A stretch of DNA of 64,000 nucleotides, taken from Thalassobellus sediminis. GTDB lineage: Bacteria > Bacteroidota > Bacteroidia > Flavobacteriales > Flavobacteriaceae. A model generated the notes under the pieces. It did not search any database and was not told the origin of the DNA. It was given only the letters and a program-made list of their open reading frames with translations. Location of the stretch: positions 434,001 to 498,000 of the forward strand of contig NZ_JBISCD010000039.1 in assembly GCF_044386045.1 (NCBI RefSeq), read 5' to 3'. Below, one piece after another: positions 28,901-37,221 of this stretch. The translations under genes were made by a program, and so were the position numbers. Within the stretch, counting starts at the first letter, position 1; each line of letters opens with the position of its first letter.

Positions 28901-31237
28901 ATAATTTATACCATCAATACTATATTCGTAACCACTTGGAACTCCTCCAACATTAATTTCTCCGGGTGTTGTACAAATTATATCTTTTGTTGTAGCTGTA
29001 GGTACTAATAAATTTGTATAAATATTGAAGTAAAACTGATTAAAGCAACCTCCTGTATAATTTAAAGTCAACCTATATTGACCCGCAGTATCTGCAATAA
29101 AATCTGGACCGGTTGTTATTTGGTTCCAAGTACAAGCAGAATCTTCATTAGCACAATCTTGATTTATAATTGCAGTACAACTTGTTTCATCTAATTTTTC
29201 CCATATCATAGATGTTGTATCAGTGATACCTGTTTGAATAAACCTTGAATCGTTTGCACCACACAAAAAGATATTAGGCAATAATTTACCATCATTAGGA
29301 CAAGTAACCACTTGATCTGCAAAAGGGATAACTGGATTTGTAACATTAGCTCCAAATGTAATAACTTCAAACGTTTGCTCTGTGGATTGACAAGGTGCGA
29401 TAGCAGTGTTACTTACATAATATGTTCCTGGTGTTGTAACTGTAATAGATTGTGTAGTCCCTATCACTGGAGTTCCTGAAGGACTCGTAGACCATGAATA
29501 GGCATCATATCCACTACCTGAAGTTAATAAAACATTATCACCACAAAGTATTACTTCTTCCTCAAAAGTACAATTTAAATCTGCTAAAAAATTTGTTGCA
29601 GCAGGTGTTAATAAACACCCAGTATTAGCACTAAAACTTGGATCATCAGTAATAACAAAAGTTGAATTTATTGTACCATTATATGTTACATAAGCTTGAT
29701 TTGTTATTATATTAGAGCAAGCGTCATTTAATAAACTACATGAAGATACTACAGTTACCTTAAAACGTATTTCTTGAACAGGGTCATTCTCTTCAACTAC
29801 AGAATCATCGACACTAAAAATAAGTTCTCTAGTTGTTGAGTTATAACTTTGAACTGTTACTCCAGGAGGTAATAACCCCATATCTGTTGGATAATTAAAA
29901 TCAATATTTATAGGCAGTATATCTCTAATAATAAGATTGGTCGCATCATCATTACCGGTATTTTGAAAACCAATTACATAATTTAATTCATCACCAAGAT
30001 TAACCAATTGATTTCCAATATCATTCCCTGCTGGATCTTCAACTATTTTAGTTAATGTTATCTTAGGTTCTATAATTTCAACAGCAAAAGATGTTAAAAA
30101 CACACCATATCCATCTCCATTAGTGGTTAATTTTAAATCTCCAGCAGTAGCATCATTAGGCAAAACGGAGTTTAATGGATTTGGTAATCTAAAATTATTA
30201 ACATCTAAACCAAGAGTATTTAAACTTGCTGGATTTCTATTAGTAACATGTGCACCATCAATAGTAATACTAGAATTAAAAAAATTATTTGGTTGATTTA
30301 TTACGTCACTTAATACGGTATAAGTACCTGATGTACTTGCTTTGAATTGAAATGAATCACCAGTAATACCAATATCACCTTCCAAAGCTGCAACTCCAAT
30401 ATTAGAATTTACTGGTAAAGGACTTGGCAAGGTTTGAAAACCTGAAACTGGAATATCTAATTCTGTGGTATTTTGTACACCAGCATATCCATCAAAAACT
30501 GAAATAAATTTACTTGGCAATATAGGGCTTTCATAAATAACTACTAATGTCCATCCCGCTGAACACCCTCCTCTTCTTATTCCTCTTGTAGCTCTTAAAT
30601 TTGCTACAGTATATTCACCATCTGCTTCTGGTAAACCTTGTAATAAGCTTGTTACATTCTTATAACATATTATTGGTGAATCTTTAAATGAATTTTCTAC
30701 GCCAGAACCATAATATTCATATCCATCAAAAATAATATCATCCTCATCACCTACTGGATCAGGGTTATTATCAGCTACTAGATCTATAAATCCGCCTGTT
30801 GGAAGTTTAAACTTAATTTGATTCCAATCTTCCAGTCTAGGTGTGCCTTCAAATTGCACACTTCTATTATTAGCTACTTCTAATGGATAAACAGAAGCCC
30901 AATATAAACCAGCGTATAAAATATTTTTACAATTATTGTTTATAGCTAAATCTGCGCTACTTGAACTAAATATTGATGGGTCACCTCCACTTGCAACATT
31001 TACATAAACACCTTCATTATTATTATTTATTTCTGTACCATTATATGGCAAAGGCAAATCTTTAGCTGTAACTATACTATTACCAATTAAAATGATATCT
31101 CCTTTTACTTTTATACTTCCACCAGGAAGTCTAGGTGAAAAAGGGACAGGTAATTGAGCAAAAACATAGTTACTACAAAACAGAGTAATAAACAATAAAA
31201 AAACAATTCCTTTGTTTACATAAGTAGTTTTTTTCAT
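22907..31237 (-). CDS. sprB: SprB-like giant surface adhesin with type B T9SS sorting domain
   Basis: 2776 residues. Signal peptide about 1-27 (YVFAQ). Residues about 40-385 form an N-terminal beta region, about 393-510 a DUF11-like domain (ITLTKIVEDPAGNDIGNQL), followed by Cys-rich Ig-like parts. From about 750 to 2690 lie roughly 23 SprB-type repeats, each ending in a variant of G-x-Y-x-V-x-V-x-D-x-x-x-C. The last 85 residues (IPNYFTPNDDGNLDEWGPGC to the final Leu-Tyr-Arg) are a CHU_C/gliding-motility-associated C-terminal domain used for export by the type IX system. SprB is the mobile adhesin of gliding cells; in F. johnsoniae it exceeds 6000 residues, so this is a compact version. Cell-surface location expected. 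Confidence 0.88.
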   Translation of the reverse strand: MKKTTYVNKGIVFLLFITLFCSNYVFAQLPVPFSPRLPGGSIKVKGDIILIGNSIVTAKDLPLPYNGTEINNNNEGVYVNVASGGDPSIFSSSSADLAINNNCKNILYAGLYWASVYPLEVANNRSVQFEGTPRLEDWNQIKFKLPTGGFIDLVADNNPDPVGDEDDIIFDGYEYYGSGVENSFKDSPIICYKNVTSLLQGLPEADGEYTVANLRATRGIRRGGCSAGWTLVVIYESPILPSKFISVFDGYAGVQNTTELDIPVSGFQTLPSPLPVNSNIGVAALEGDIGITGDSFQFKASTSGTYTVLSDVINQPNNFFNSSITIDGAHVTNRNPASLNTLGLDVNNFRLPNPLNSVLPNDATAGDLKLTTNGDGYGVFLTSFAVEIIEPKITLTKIVEDPAGNDIGNQLVNLGDELNYVIGFQNTGNDDATNLIIRDILPINIDFNYPTDMGLLPPGVTVQSYNSTTRELIFSVDDSVVEENDPVQEIRFKVTVVSSCSLLNDACSNIITNQAYVTYNGTINSTFVITDDPSFSANTGCLLTPAATNFLADLNCTFEEEVILCGDNVLLTSGSGYDAYSWSTSPSGTPVIGTTQSITVTTPGTYYVSNTAIAPCQSTEQTFEVITFGANVTNPVIPFADQVVTCPNDGKLLPNIFLCGANDSRFIQTGITDTTSMIWEKLDETSCTAIINQDCANEDSACTWNQITTGPDFIADTAGQYRLTLNYTGGCFNQFYFNIYTNLLVPTATTKDIICTTPGEINVGGVPSGYEYSIDGINYQPTNIFPITSPGIYSVNVRQIGVTPNPCVFSVPDVQIRQRDFTVSTNIIQPFCNGDFGSVIVAANDARPQYYFSIYEGATLVNSVGPIIASDYTFNNLNPGIYTVNVSTEDGCLYTGDIEIINPLLLEATSALTKPLTCTDGEITVYPVGGTEPYFYFVNSTTIFQTSPIINVTTTGVYDITVVDSNNCSADTSITVNTIPSPDFTVSKTDILCADAVNSGSIDFNVTNLNGNTLEYSIDNGVTFSNSSVFTGLSAGDYEVLVQYTYGTDVCITTPQAITIEIAPAINGAATLTTPYTCTTNGVITVSGVTGGIGPYVYSIDGINFQPGLTFSGLTDGTYTVTIQDANNCSFVTAPVIIDSLNPPTDLDFTNTSISCPVLTSDVTLTPTGGTTPLEYRIILPTTTGYQTSNVFTGLVSDTYTFEVRDANDCTYAESYTISPLPPVTVNMIITKDLDCTASPDGIITGNISNGIAPFTYQVSFNGVAYGSSTSVTGSSFTHTATTDGTYQFQITDANGCTTESGVQTINAISLPEISSISSTPNICSGDTNGTIDITINNSVGTPPFTINVRNDTTGSNFGSQTSGLPSGNYTVTVTDSKSCMDTATLTIAAPDPINVVYHPEPITCDPIGGVSKGSVVVDGVSGGTAPYNYFVTGTNGYFDSELNASGSISTTFDVVDFGLYQINVVDANGCSVLIQDVLVASPPDHFDITVSSPPADCSTGGSALVAVGTALASAGPFHFAIYTGPGMTYTAPTAFPWQDEDAIASKQTTFNNLIPGATYTFIVFDESTGCYYYETSTTPIPTNSTLTTNALTSNNITCVGSADGNVSFDVTSVYPATTNITYEIFDSQTLTSTGISGTGTIPVNGTLNVSNFGSLDFGNYFVLITEGAGATNSGCSVVSVPFNISESAFDLNISATVDKNANCNPNSGVINAIARDGTAPYLYQITTSATPPLDTDPSWALTNVFNMDANSYYVHVKDAYGCIRSTPVLVLPSDPEPVITATLNNQCTVTEGNFEIDVTLTTAGIAPYSYSIDGGVFQTRTTPFSISNLASGTHTVEVQDANGCGNLVSIDIVAPIAIIPNVTTLPTCNDADGEIAVTGSGGTGIYSYSISPSPASISLSGNVFSGVPSGTYTVAITDTVTLCSESVEVFLQAATLPSITITSPTAVTCFGDNNGTFEINVSGYSGSYTYEVFDSSSTSVFGVVSANTTTNPVLVSGLLADSYTVVINETSSPFCSATTGTVIISSPTSVLSVVATETSSVTCDDDKGTITSVASGGWGTYEYELTGAATVAYSSNGTFTNLSAGVYTVNVRDARSCIASDDVTLIIPDPIDAVVTANTTLLTCFGDTNASITASAVTGGQVSNYSFTLNMLSPTITSSGPQSSPVFTGLGVGTYNVVITDGYNCEFTSADIIITEPTEVQASLVKVVSQTCLTDSTLELSATGGSGTYEYSATETFTTVLGSFSSSVIIPVSDGSYMYYVRDANGCNANVSNEITIDPLPVLEVTIDATNAKINCAGDSTGVIVATAQGGLGSYVYTLQDDTGTNISPLNQNATGVFTDLSVGSYQVRVDSGDCFTTSTIIPITEPSLPLDINFNVTNVTCTGANNGLLEIVATGGTGIIKYAISPQLNQFFESPIFENLASGNYQAIAQDELGCFVLFDFVINDPIPVSLSIVPNSIIPELCNGDDNGAFSIEISGGEMPYSVALDDINGIYTTGTLTQAQFDFTSLSGGDHIVYVSDALGCESEWNITFPESVLINPFVDVEYGCSNNLSTNTVTVSVDASITDLSNLSYSLDGGPYQTSNVFINVPQGLNHYIDVSHTNGCIKRTDFFDILVYDPLTLVLQDGELNQIVAVASGGSGDYEFTLNGEPYGSENTFIIYASGDYTVTVTDRFGCVASATRYYEYIDVCIPNYFTPNDDGNLDEWGPGCTNQYKDLEFNIFDRYGRKIATLRVGEKWDGRYNGAELPTGDYWYVVKLNDTKDNRQFVGHFTLYR

Positions 31238-31557
31238 GGTGGCTATATTTAGAATTTCTTTTAAACTTTGGGGAATAAAAAAGAAATGTCACTCGTTATT
31301 TAATTGCTTAATTACAAAAAAGATTACTAATACTACAAAAAATGAATTTCATCCTTTATTTAAAGTTTTTAAACGGCATAAATATCGGTATTTTTTTTGT
31401 AACAATGAAAAAACGAACCAAAATTAATGCGTTTTATCGACAAATAAGTCTTTTAAACCGCTTTTAACCTATAAAATTAAATATTTTACTTACAAAAAAA
31501 GATTTGAGGATTTATTTAAATTAATCAGATTTGAGAAACAAAGATTAGAAGATACTC
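31238..31557. other. 320-bp intergenic region between sprD and sprB
   Basis: No gene, no clear terminator. On the minus strand a TAATTTTG octamer (31426-31419) could be a -7 element for sprB, which would leave a leader of about 175 nt, but no TTG lies 19-20 bp upstream of it. A + strand frame across 31236-31427 has no coding character. sprB may be read through from sprD or partly from this internal promoter. Confidence 0.4.
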
Positions 31558-34173
31558 TTAATTTTCTATTTTAACCATAGACATTTTACTATTGTAAGGT
31601 TTGTTTTCTTTTGATTTCATAGCATTCTTAGCAGAATCTATGTAATCGTACTTATTGTAATAAATATAGTATTTACTAGTATTTACATCAAAAAAGAAAT
31701 TAACATTATTCTGTCCTGATGCAATAACTTTTCTTAAAAACTCATCTCTTTTATTAACATCACTATGAACTGCTATTACTAAATAATAACCACTTTCTTC
31801 ATTAGAAACATTTTTTACAATTTTGATATTATTATTTAACTCTTCCCCAAAATCAAAATCTGACTCACTTAATGGTTCTGCACTTAAAGGCGTATTTTGT
31901 TTTATTTGATTTAATGATGCTCTATCTTTATTATAACGATCTTCTTCATTATCATAAGATGCACGTTTTATTCTTCGTTTTCTTTCTATTTCAGTAGCAA
32001 CTTTAACAACTTCTAAAGTAGAAAGTAAACTTGCTTTTGTTTGAATTGCTCTTGATTGAACAGATTGTAATTCCTCAATCTTTTGTTGATAAAATACATT
32101 TGTAGCTTCAGTTTTATCTTTAACTATTTTTAATCTTTTGCTAAACAAATCTTGAAGCTCTATCAATTTGGATTCTTGAGAATTAATTAGATTATTAAGA
32201 TTTTCAGTTAACACTTCTATTGCTCTGTTTTCTGCAGAAACACTTTTAAACACCTTTGGTTTAGCACTAATAACCCCTTGTTCACTTAAATCATTCTCTT
32301 CTTTTAAATCATCTAAATCTTGCTGCTTAGTTGTAATAAAAGCTTTTAACTTAGTTAATAAATCTTGTTGTTCAATTTTAGAATTTTCTGTTAATTCTAT
32401 TATTTTCTTTATTTCTAAAGATTCTTTATCGCGAGCAACTTTAACTAACACACCATCTAATTCTAGTGTATCCATTAATTGATTTTCTCTTTCTTGCTTT
32501 AATACTTCTTTTTTTACTTTTTCTTCAGCAATAGTTTTAAGTCTATTTTCTTCTTCAATTCTTAATTGCTCTTCTGCTAATTTCTGCTTAGCTAATGCTT
32601 TAGCTTTAGCTTCATCTATTAATCGTTGCTTAGTTGCTTCTTCAACTCGTTTCTGCTCTTCTTCTTTTAATCTTAAATCCGCTTCTTCCTTTGCTAATTT
32701 TTGTTTAGCTAATTCTTCTTTTTTAGCCTGCTCTTTAGCTATTTTAACTCTGGATGCTTCCTCTTCTTTAGCTTTAGCTTTAGCTTCATCTATTAATCGC
32801 TGCTTAGTTGCTTCTTCAACTCGCTTCTGCTCTTCTTCTTTCAATCTTAAATCCGCTTCTTCCTTTGCTAATTTTTGCTTAGCTAATTCTTCTTTTAATT
32901 TAGCTTCATCTTTTATTTTCGTTTCAGTAGTAAATTGTTCTTTATTCTCAACTTCAGTTATAAACTGATCTTCTAATTTTTCTTGAGTTTCTTGAGAAGC
33001 TTTAGCTAAATTTTTATCTTCAGAAATTGCGTTAATTTTAGCTTCTCTTTTCGCTTTTGCTTCTGCAACCACTCTTGCTCTAGCTTCTTGTTTTGCCTTT
33101 AATTTTTCTAATGCTTCAATCTTAGCCTTTTCTTTAGCTTCTGCTATAGCGACTCTATCTACTTTTTCTGTTATTGAAGATTTGGATTTTGAAATTACTC
33201 GTCTTGATTTTCTAGTTGAAATGAATACCGATTGTTCATCATCATCACCACTATAATCATATTTAAATACATTTTTAAATTTATAAGCTAAAGTAACTTC
33301 ATGAGAATTTCCAAAGGTTGACAAATCCCCCATAGACTGTTCATAATTATACTCCAATGAAATTTGATTGGTAATATTTAAACCAATTCCTGCAGAAAGA
33401 CCATAAAGCGTATTATATCCTACTTGTGCCCAAATTCCTTTTGGAACAGTAAGCATCATTATAGCTGAAATTACTGTTTTATCTTTTTTAAATTCTGATC
33501 TAACTAGCCCAGAAAATTTACTTTCATCAAAAAAACCACGACTATTTAAATAACCAGTATACATAATATGACCTTGTATACTTTGTTCTGGATTATCTTC
33601 AATGATTTTAGAAGTTTGTAAATTATAAGATACTAGATTATTTATAGAAACTCCTAAATCTATAAAACCTGTTCCATAATTTATACCTGGATTTACAGTA
33701 AATATAGTGTTAGATGGAATATTGTTTAATGATAAATCATCAAAATTAGTTATAACTTTACCTGAATTTAATCCGCTTTTATAAGCCCCAAGATTCATAC
33801 CAAAAGTTAAATTACTATCTCTACCCAAAACAGCATTATAAGCAAAATTTAAAACACCTCCAAAAGTAGTTAACACACCATAATCTTGCTGAAAAACAGC
33901 AACTCCTGCCCCTATATTTTCTTTAAACCTCCCTGCATAGCTAAATAAATACGTTTGCGGTGCATTATCAAACTGAACCCATTGCCTTTTATTAGTAAAA
34001 CTGATATATTTATTTTGCTCTCTAACAAAACTAAAAGTTGGGTTAATAGCATATCTATTAAATTTTAAAGAGTTTCTAACAGGTAACTCAAACGCAACAA
34101 CCCCACCCTCTTGAGAGTAAAACTGTTGCGAAAAACAGAAAAATAAGACTATATGTAATAGATATTTTTTCAT
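31558..34173 (-). CDS. sprD: SprD-like protein: PorP/SprF barrel, coiled coil and SPOR-like end
   Basis: 871 residues. Signal peptide about 1-20 (FYSQ). Residues about 22-305 are a PorP/SprF-type barrel (NPTFSFVREQNKYISFTNKR, GIGLNITNQISLEYNYEQSMG, HEVTLAYKF). About 330-720 is a very long Ala/Glu/Lys coiled coil; it includes a 58-residue in-frame duplication. The last 75 residues (SGYYLVIAVHSDVNKRDEFL to KIEN) resemble a SPOR-like beta-alpha-beta domain, which in other proteins binds peptidoglycan. So one chain could tie an outer-membrane barrel to the cell wall across the periplasm. Position between sprC (3 bp upstream) and sprB matches F. johnsoniae SprD, which is required for proper SprB function. 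Confidence 0.75.
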   Translation of the reverse strand: MKKYLLHIVLFFCFSQQFYSQEGGVVAFELPVRNSLKFNRYAINPTFSFVREQNKYISFTNKRQWVQFDNAPQTYLFSYAGRFKENIGAGVAVFQQDYGVLTTFGGVLNFAYNAVLGRDSNLTFGMNLGAYKSGLNSGKVITNFDDLSLNNIPSNTIFTVNPGINYGTGFIDLGVSINNLVSYNLQTSKIIEDNPEQSIQGHIMYTGYLNSRGFFDESKFSGLVRSEFKKDKTVISAIMMLTVPKGIWAQVGYNTLYGLSAGIGLNITNQISLEYNYEQSMGDLSTFGNSHEVTLAYKFKNVFKYDYSGDDDEQSVFISTRKSRRVISKSKSSITEKVDRVAIAEAKEKAKIEALEKLKAKQEARARVVAEAKAKREAKINAISEDKNLAKASQETQEKLEDQFITEVENKEQFTTETKIKDEAKLKEELAKQKLAKEEADLRLKEEEQKRVEEATKQRLIDEAKAKAKEEEASRVKIAKEQAKKEELAKQKLAKEEADLRLKEEEQKRVEEATKQRLIDEAKAKALAKQKLAEEQLRIEEENRLKTIAEEKVKKEVLKQERENQLMDTLELDGVLVKVARDKESLEIKKIIELTENSKIEQQDLLTKLKAFITTKQQDLDDLKEENDLSEQGVISAKPKVFKSVSAENRAIEVLTENLNNLINSQESKLIELQDLFSKRLKIVKDKTEATNVFYQQKIEELQSVQSRAIQTKASLLSTLEVVKVATEIERKRRIKRASYDNEEDRYNKDRASLNQIKQNTPLSAEPLSESDFDFGEELNNNIKIVKNVSNEESGYYLVIAVHSDVNKRDEFLRKVIASGQNNVNFFFDVNTSKYYIYYNKYDYIDSAKNAMKSKENKPYNSKMSMVKIEN
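32597..32894. repeat. Duplicated 124-bp segment inside sprD
   Basis: Two direct copies, 32597-32720 and 32771-32894, offset by 174 bp (58 codons) and differing at only a few positions. Both encode the same coiled-coil segment, with key pieces LAKEEADLRLKEEEQKRVEE and ATKQRLIDEAKAKA. The near identity at DNA level points to a recent in-frame tandem duplication, and the site is a likely place for length variation. Confidence 0.85.
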
Positions 34174-34176
34174 TTT

Positions 34177-35616
34177 TTATTTGACAACTGTTATAGAGCC
34201 TTTTCTTATATTGTTAGTTTCGGTTGTAATTATATAATAGTAAACAGGGTTTATCTCTTTAAAATCTAATTGATTTATTGGCCAATTATTTTGATAATCA
34301 TTGGTTTTTAGAACAACTTCTCCTTGAGCACTCATTATTATAACTTCTGTATTTGTTCCGCTTACATACTCCTGAGGGATTATCCATGTATCATTTACAC
34401 CATCTCCATTCGGACTTATTAAATTTGGAATATTTGCAACACTTGGAAATTGTGTACTTACTTTAAATTGAAACTCGGTTGACGCTAAACATCCTGTGGT
34501 TTGAGTAATTACAACTTTATAATTTCCTGCTTGAGTAGCTTCATGACTATTACTGATGGCTCCAGATATAGCGACATCATTTAAATACCATACAAACTCT
34601 GGATTAACTGCAGTAGTTGTTACCGTAGCAATTAAAGTTTCATTTTCTTCTATAGGATTAACTTCTAAAACATCAATACTACTAGTAAATCCTGTGTTTT
34701 CTAAATTAATAGAAGCACTTGTATTACAATCACCTAAATCTATATCTACTGAATATTCTCCAGCTTCATTAGTTTCATACATTTGATTAGTTGCACCAGT
34801 TATAACTTCACCATCTTTATACCACTGATATCCATTTGCGTTTATAGCACTTAATGTTGTTGCTCCTTGACTTAAACAGTATGGATTACCTAAACTAGAA
34901 CTAATTGTAGAAATACCTCCTGTTTTAGATTCACTTACTGTTACATGGTTAGAAGATGATTGTGAAGTACACGTACCATAATTTGTTTCAGCAAAATAAA
35001 CTCCTGGTTCATTTACAGATAAAGTATTACCTGAAGTCACAAAAACAGATGTAGTAAGACTCGTTTCCTTATACCAATTAAAAGTAAGTGATGGATATTG
35101 CAAAGGCGAATTATTTGAATCATTCCCAGGGTTATCAATAGTTAACAAATAACTACCACCAGTACAATATACTCCCGTAGAAATTAAATTATTAATAGTA
35201 AAAGGTTCATCTTGAATTTTATAATAAGCAGCAAACGAAACAGAACCAGTACTAGTTGCTACTGGAGTTGTACTCTTTATTCGAAGTTTATAACTTTCTC
35301 CTGCAATTGTGGTTGGAAAAGAAAAAGTTAAATTAGCTGGTGATGTAGTAATAGCTCCTTGTTCTGTTGTATAAATAGCTGTAGCATTTGAAAAACTACC
35401 AGATTCATCAGAAAGTTCAAGAATAAATTGATTTGTTGTTCCTAACGAAGTATCAGGAGAAAAAGTAAATGAGACATTATATGTATTAAAAGAAGGACTA
35501 GCACAAGCTTGGGTAAAACCTAAACTTGGTGTGCTAATAACTATTTGAGCCTCTATAGTTTGAAAAAAACATAAAAAAACAAAAACCGACAGATTAATAA
35601 TAACATAATTCTTCAT
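34177..35616 (-). CDS. sprC: SprC-like secreted protein with CHU_C-type sorting domain
   Basis: 479 residues. Signal peptide about 1-23 (TIEAQ). About 25-135 is a beta domain with an N-terminal Cys, 140-370 holds several Ig-like domains with paired cysteines, and the last 90 residues (VANIPNLISPNGDGVNDTWI onward) are a gliding-motility-associated C-terminal domain that directs type IX secretion. It precedes the sprD-like gene by 3 bp on the same strand, the order found in F. johnsoniae sprCDBF. Likely a surface or secreted partner of the SprB adhesin; its exact role is not known. Confidence 0.75.
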   Translation of the reverse strand: MKNYVIINLSVFVFLCFFQTIEAQIVISTPSLGFTQACASPSFNTYNVSFTFSPDTSLGTTNQFILELSDESGSFSNATAIYTTEQGAITTSPANLTFSFPTTIAGESYKLRIKSTTPVATSTGSVSFAAYYKIQDEPFTINNLISTGVYCTGGSYLLTIDNPGNDSNNSPLQYPSLTFNWYKETSLTTSVFVTSGNTLSVNEPGVYFAETNYGTCTSQSSSNHVTVSESKTGGISTISSSLGNPYCLSQGATTLSAINANGYQWYKDGEVITGATNQMYETNEAGEYSVDIDLGDCNTSASINLENTGFTSSIDVLEVNPIEENETLIATVTTTAVNPEFVWYLNDVAISGAISNSHEATQAGNYKVVITQTTGCLASTEFQFKVSTQFPSVANIPNLISPNGDGVNDTWIIPQEYVSGTNTEVIIMSAQGEVVLKTNDYQNNWPINQLDFKEINPVYYYIITTETNNIRKGSITVVK

Positions 35617-35682
35617 TAGATATTAATTTTATTTATAAAATAATAATACCTATCAGCATTATTATTTTAGTGAGCAATAACC

Positions 35683-37020
35683 TTAGTCATCTACCCTTAA
35701 TAAATCTTCAGAGGCATAATGATCTTTAGATGCTATTATTTTATTAATACGCAATCTAAAGTCTGGTTTTTTACTATTATCTAAATCAATAAAGGTTTCT
35801 GAATTATCGCTTTTTGAGTAAACATTATAAAATGCACTATTACCATACCAGTTTTCTAAATCTTCATTATTTGAATTGTTTTCAACAAAAATGTTTCCAT
35901 TACAATTATTAAAATACATATTAGCAAACTTGATTTTTTCTAAATTATCTTGATTAATCTGAATTTTATCTTCAAATAAAACGGCTGGGTTAAAACCAGA
36001 AATTACACTTTTATCCATATCAAGAGATGTATTTTGACCAATAAAAACAGCTTCTTTAACTAAGCCCATACTAATATCAGACTTTAAATTATCACTCTCA
36101 TTTAATAATGTTAAATTCTTTGCAACAACTAAAGTTCCTTTTTTGGTGAAATCTACTAATTCTCTTTTGTCATAAGATAAAACCATTATACATCTTGAAC
36201 CTTCACTACTAGAAATATATGGAGACCTAACTGCTAATGAATTATTAATTTTACATTGTGCTCCATAATTGAACTTAAAATCATTACTATTTGATTTATA
36301 TGATACAACCTTGTTTAAACAAATATCGCCACCTAAAACTTCAAACGAATCTCCTGCAGAATGACTTATCATAATATTTTCAAAAACAGTTTCGTTTCCT
36401 ACACTTGCTAATAATAATCCGTTAAAATATCCAGCTGCTTTTATTCTTTTTCCTGCATATTCTATTCTTACATATCTTAATACTCCAGAATTACTTTGAT
36501 AATTTTCTCCACCGTAATTTGTGTTCCCATAAGCATCTTCAGCTAATTGAGTGTAAAACGCAGATACAGAACCATTACCAAATTTATTAGTTGGAGCTTC
36601 ACCTAATATAATTAAACCTCCCCAATCTCCTGCTCTTTTAACACTTTTGCTAGAAGTAAAAACAATAGGGTCTGTTTCTAGACCATCGGCTATTATTTTA
36701 GAACCTTTAGAAATAGTTAAAGATGCTTTTGAATCATAATCTCCAATTATTATAGTTCCAGGCTCTATCGTTAAAGTAGCATCGTTAGTTACAAAAACAT
36801 TACCTAAAAGCAAATAAGTGTCTCTTTTAGAAAGTGTTAAGTCATTAGTAATATTACCTGTTAAGATTTGTGTTGGCTCCGGATAATCATTTTGACTTGG
36901 TTCGAATTCGGTCCAATTATATAACCAATTATTAGCACCAATTATTCCTTTTTCTTGTTGAGCAAAGACATTTCCAATTACAAAAAGAAATATCAATATT
37001 GTGTAAGTAAAAATTTTCAT
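35683..37020 (-). CDS. Exported right-handed beta-helix-like protein at the head of the spr cluster
   Basis: 445 residues from the ATG at 37020. I prefer this start over the in-frame ATG at 37056 because a signal peptide begins at once (MKIFTYTILIFLFVIGNVFAQ) and the predicted transcription start is near 37064. The body has the repeating hydrophobic rungs and the block RAGDWGGLIILGEAPTNKFG that are typical of a flavobacterial family of secreted beta-helix proteins (T9SS cargo-like). No clear C-terminal sorting domain is visible. It has its own promoter and lies 66 bp upstream of sprC, so it may be co-transcribed with sprCDBF. Function unknown. Confidence 0.65.
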   Translation of the reverse strand: MKIFTYTILIFLFVIGNVFAQQEKGIIGANNWLYNWTEFEPSQNDYPEPTQILTGNITNDLTLSKRDTYLLLGNVFVTNDATLTIEPGTIIIGDYDSKASLTISKGSKIIADGLETDPIVFTSSKSVKRAGDWGGLIILGEAPTNKFGNGSVSAFYTQLAEDAYGNTNYGGENYQSNSGVLRYVRIEYAGKRIKAAGYFNGLLLASVGNETVFENIMISHSAGDSFEVLGGDICLNKVVSYKSNSNDFKFNYGAQCKINNSLAVRSPYISSSEGSRCIMVLSYDKRELVDFTKKGTLVVAKNLTLLNESDNLKSDISMGLVKEAVFIGQNTSLDMDKSVISGFNPAVLFEDKIQINQDNLEKIKFANMYFNNCNGNIFVENNSNNEDLENWYGNSAFYNVYSKSDNSETFIDLDNSKKPDFRLRINKIIASKDHYASEDLLRVDD

Positions 37021-37070
37021 AACTAAATATTTATCGTTTAAGTAGATTTGGGGCACTTAAAAACATTAAT

Positions 37071-37101
37071 CAAAAATACAAAAAACACTATGAAATACCA
37101 A
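37071..37101 (-). promoter_or_regulatory. Promoter before the beta-helix gene / spr block
   Basis: On the minus strand: TTG (37101-37099), 20 bp, TATTTTTG (37078-37071). Predicted start about 37064, a 44-nt leader to the ATG at 37020. This also helps decide the start codon of the downstream gene. Confidence 0.65.
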
Positions 37102-37221
37102 TTTTTTCGACAAAATACACATAATCTTTGATTTATTAATATATATTAACCGATGAAATGCAATTAATATAAAAAAGAGACTATATAGTAAAGTCTCTTT
37201 ATTTATGAAAAAAATTAATTA

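Noticed and set aside
22907..31237. Repeats in this stretch as CRISPR or satellite DNA
   Set aside because: The periodicity is at the protein level (SprB repeats within one intact frame); spacing and DNA sequence vary between units.
31236..31427. 63-residue plus-strand frame in the sprB-sprD gap
   Set aside because: Lys/Phe/Asn-rich AT-driven sequence overlapping the sprB start, no promoter or family features.
37021..37056. ATG at 37056 for the beta-helix-like protein
   Set aside because: Adds 12 residues before a clean signal peptide and lies only about 8 nt after the predicted transcription start.
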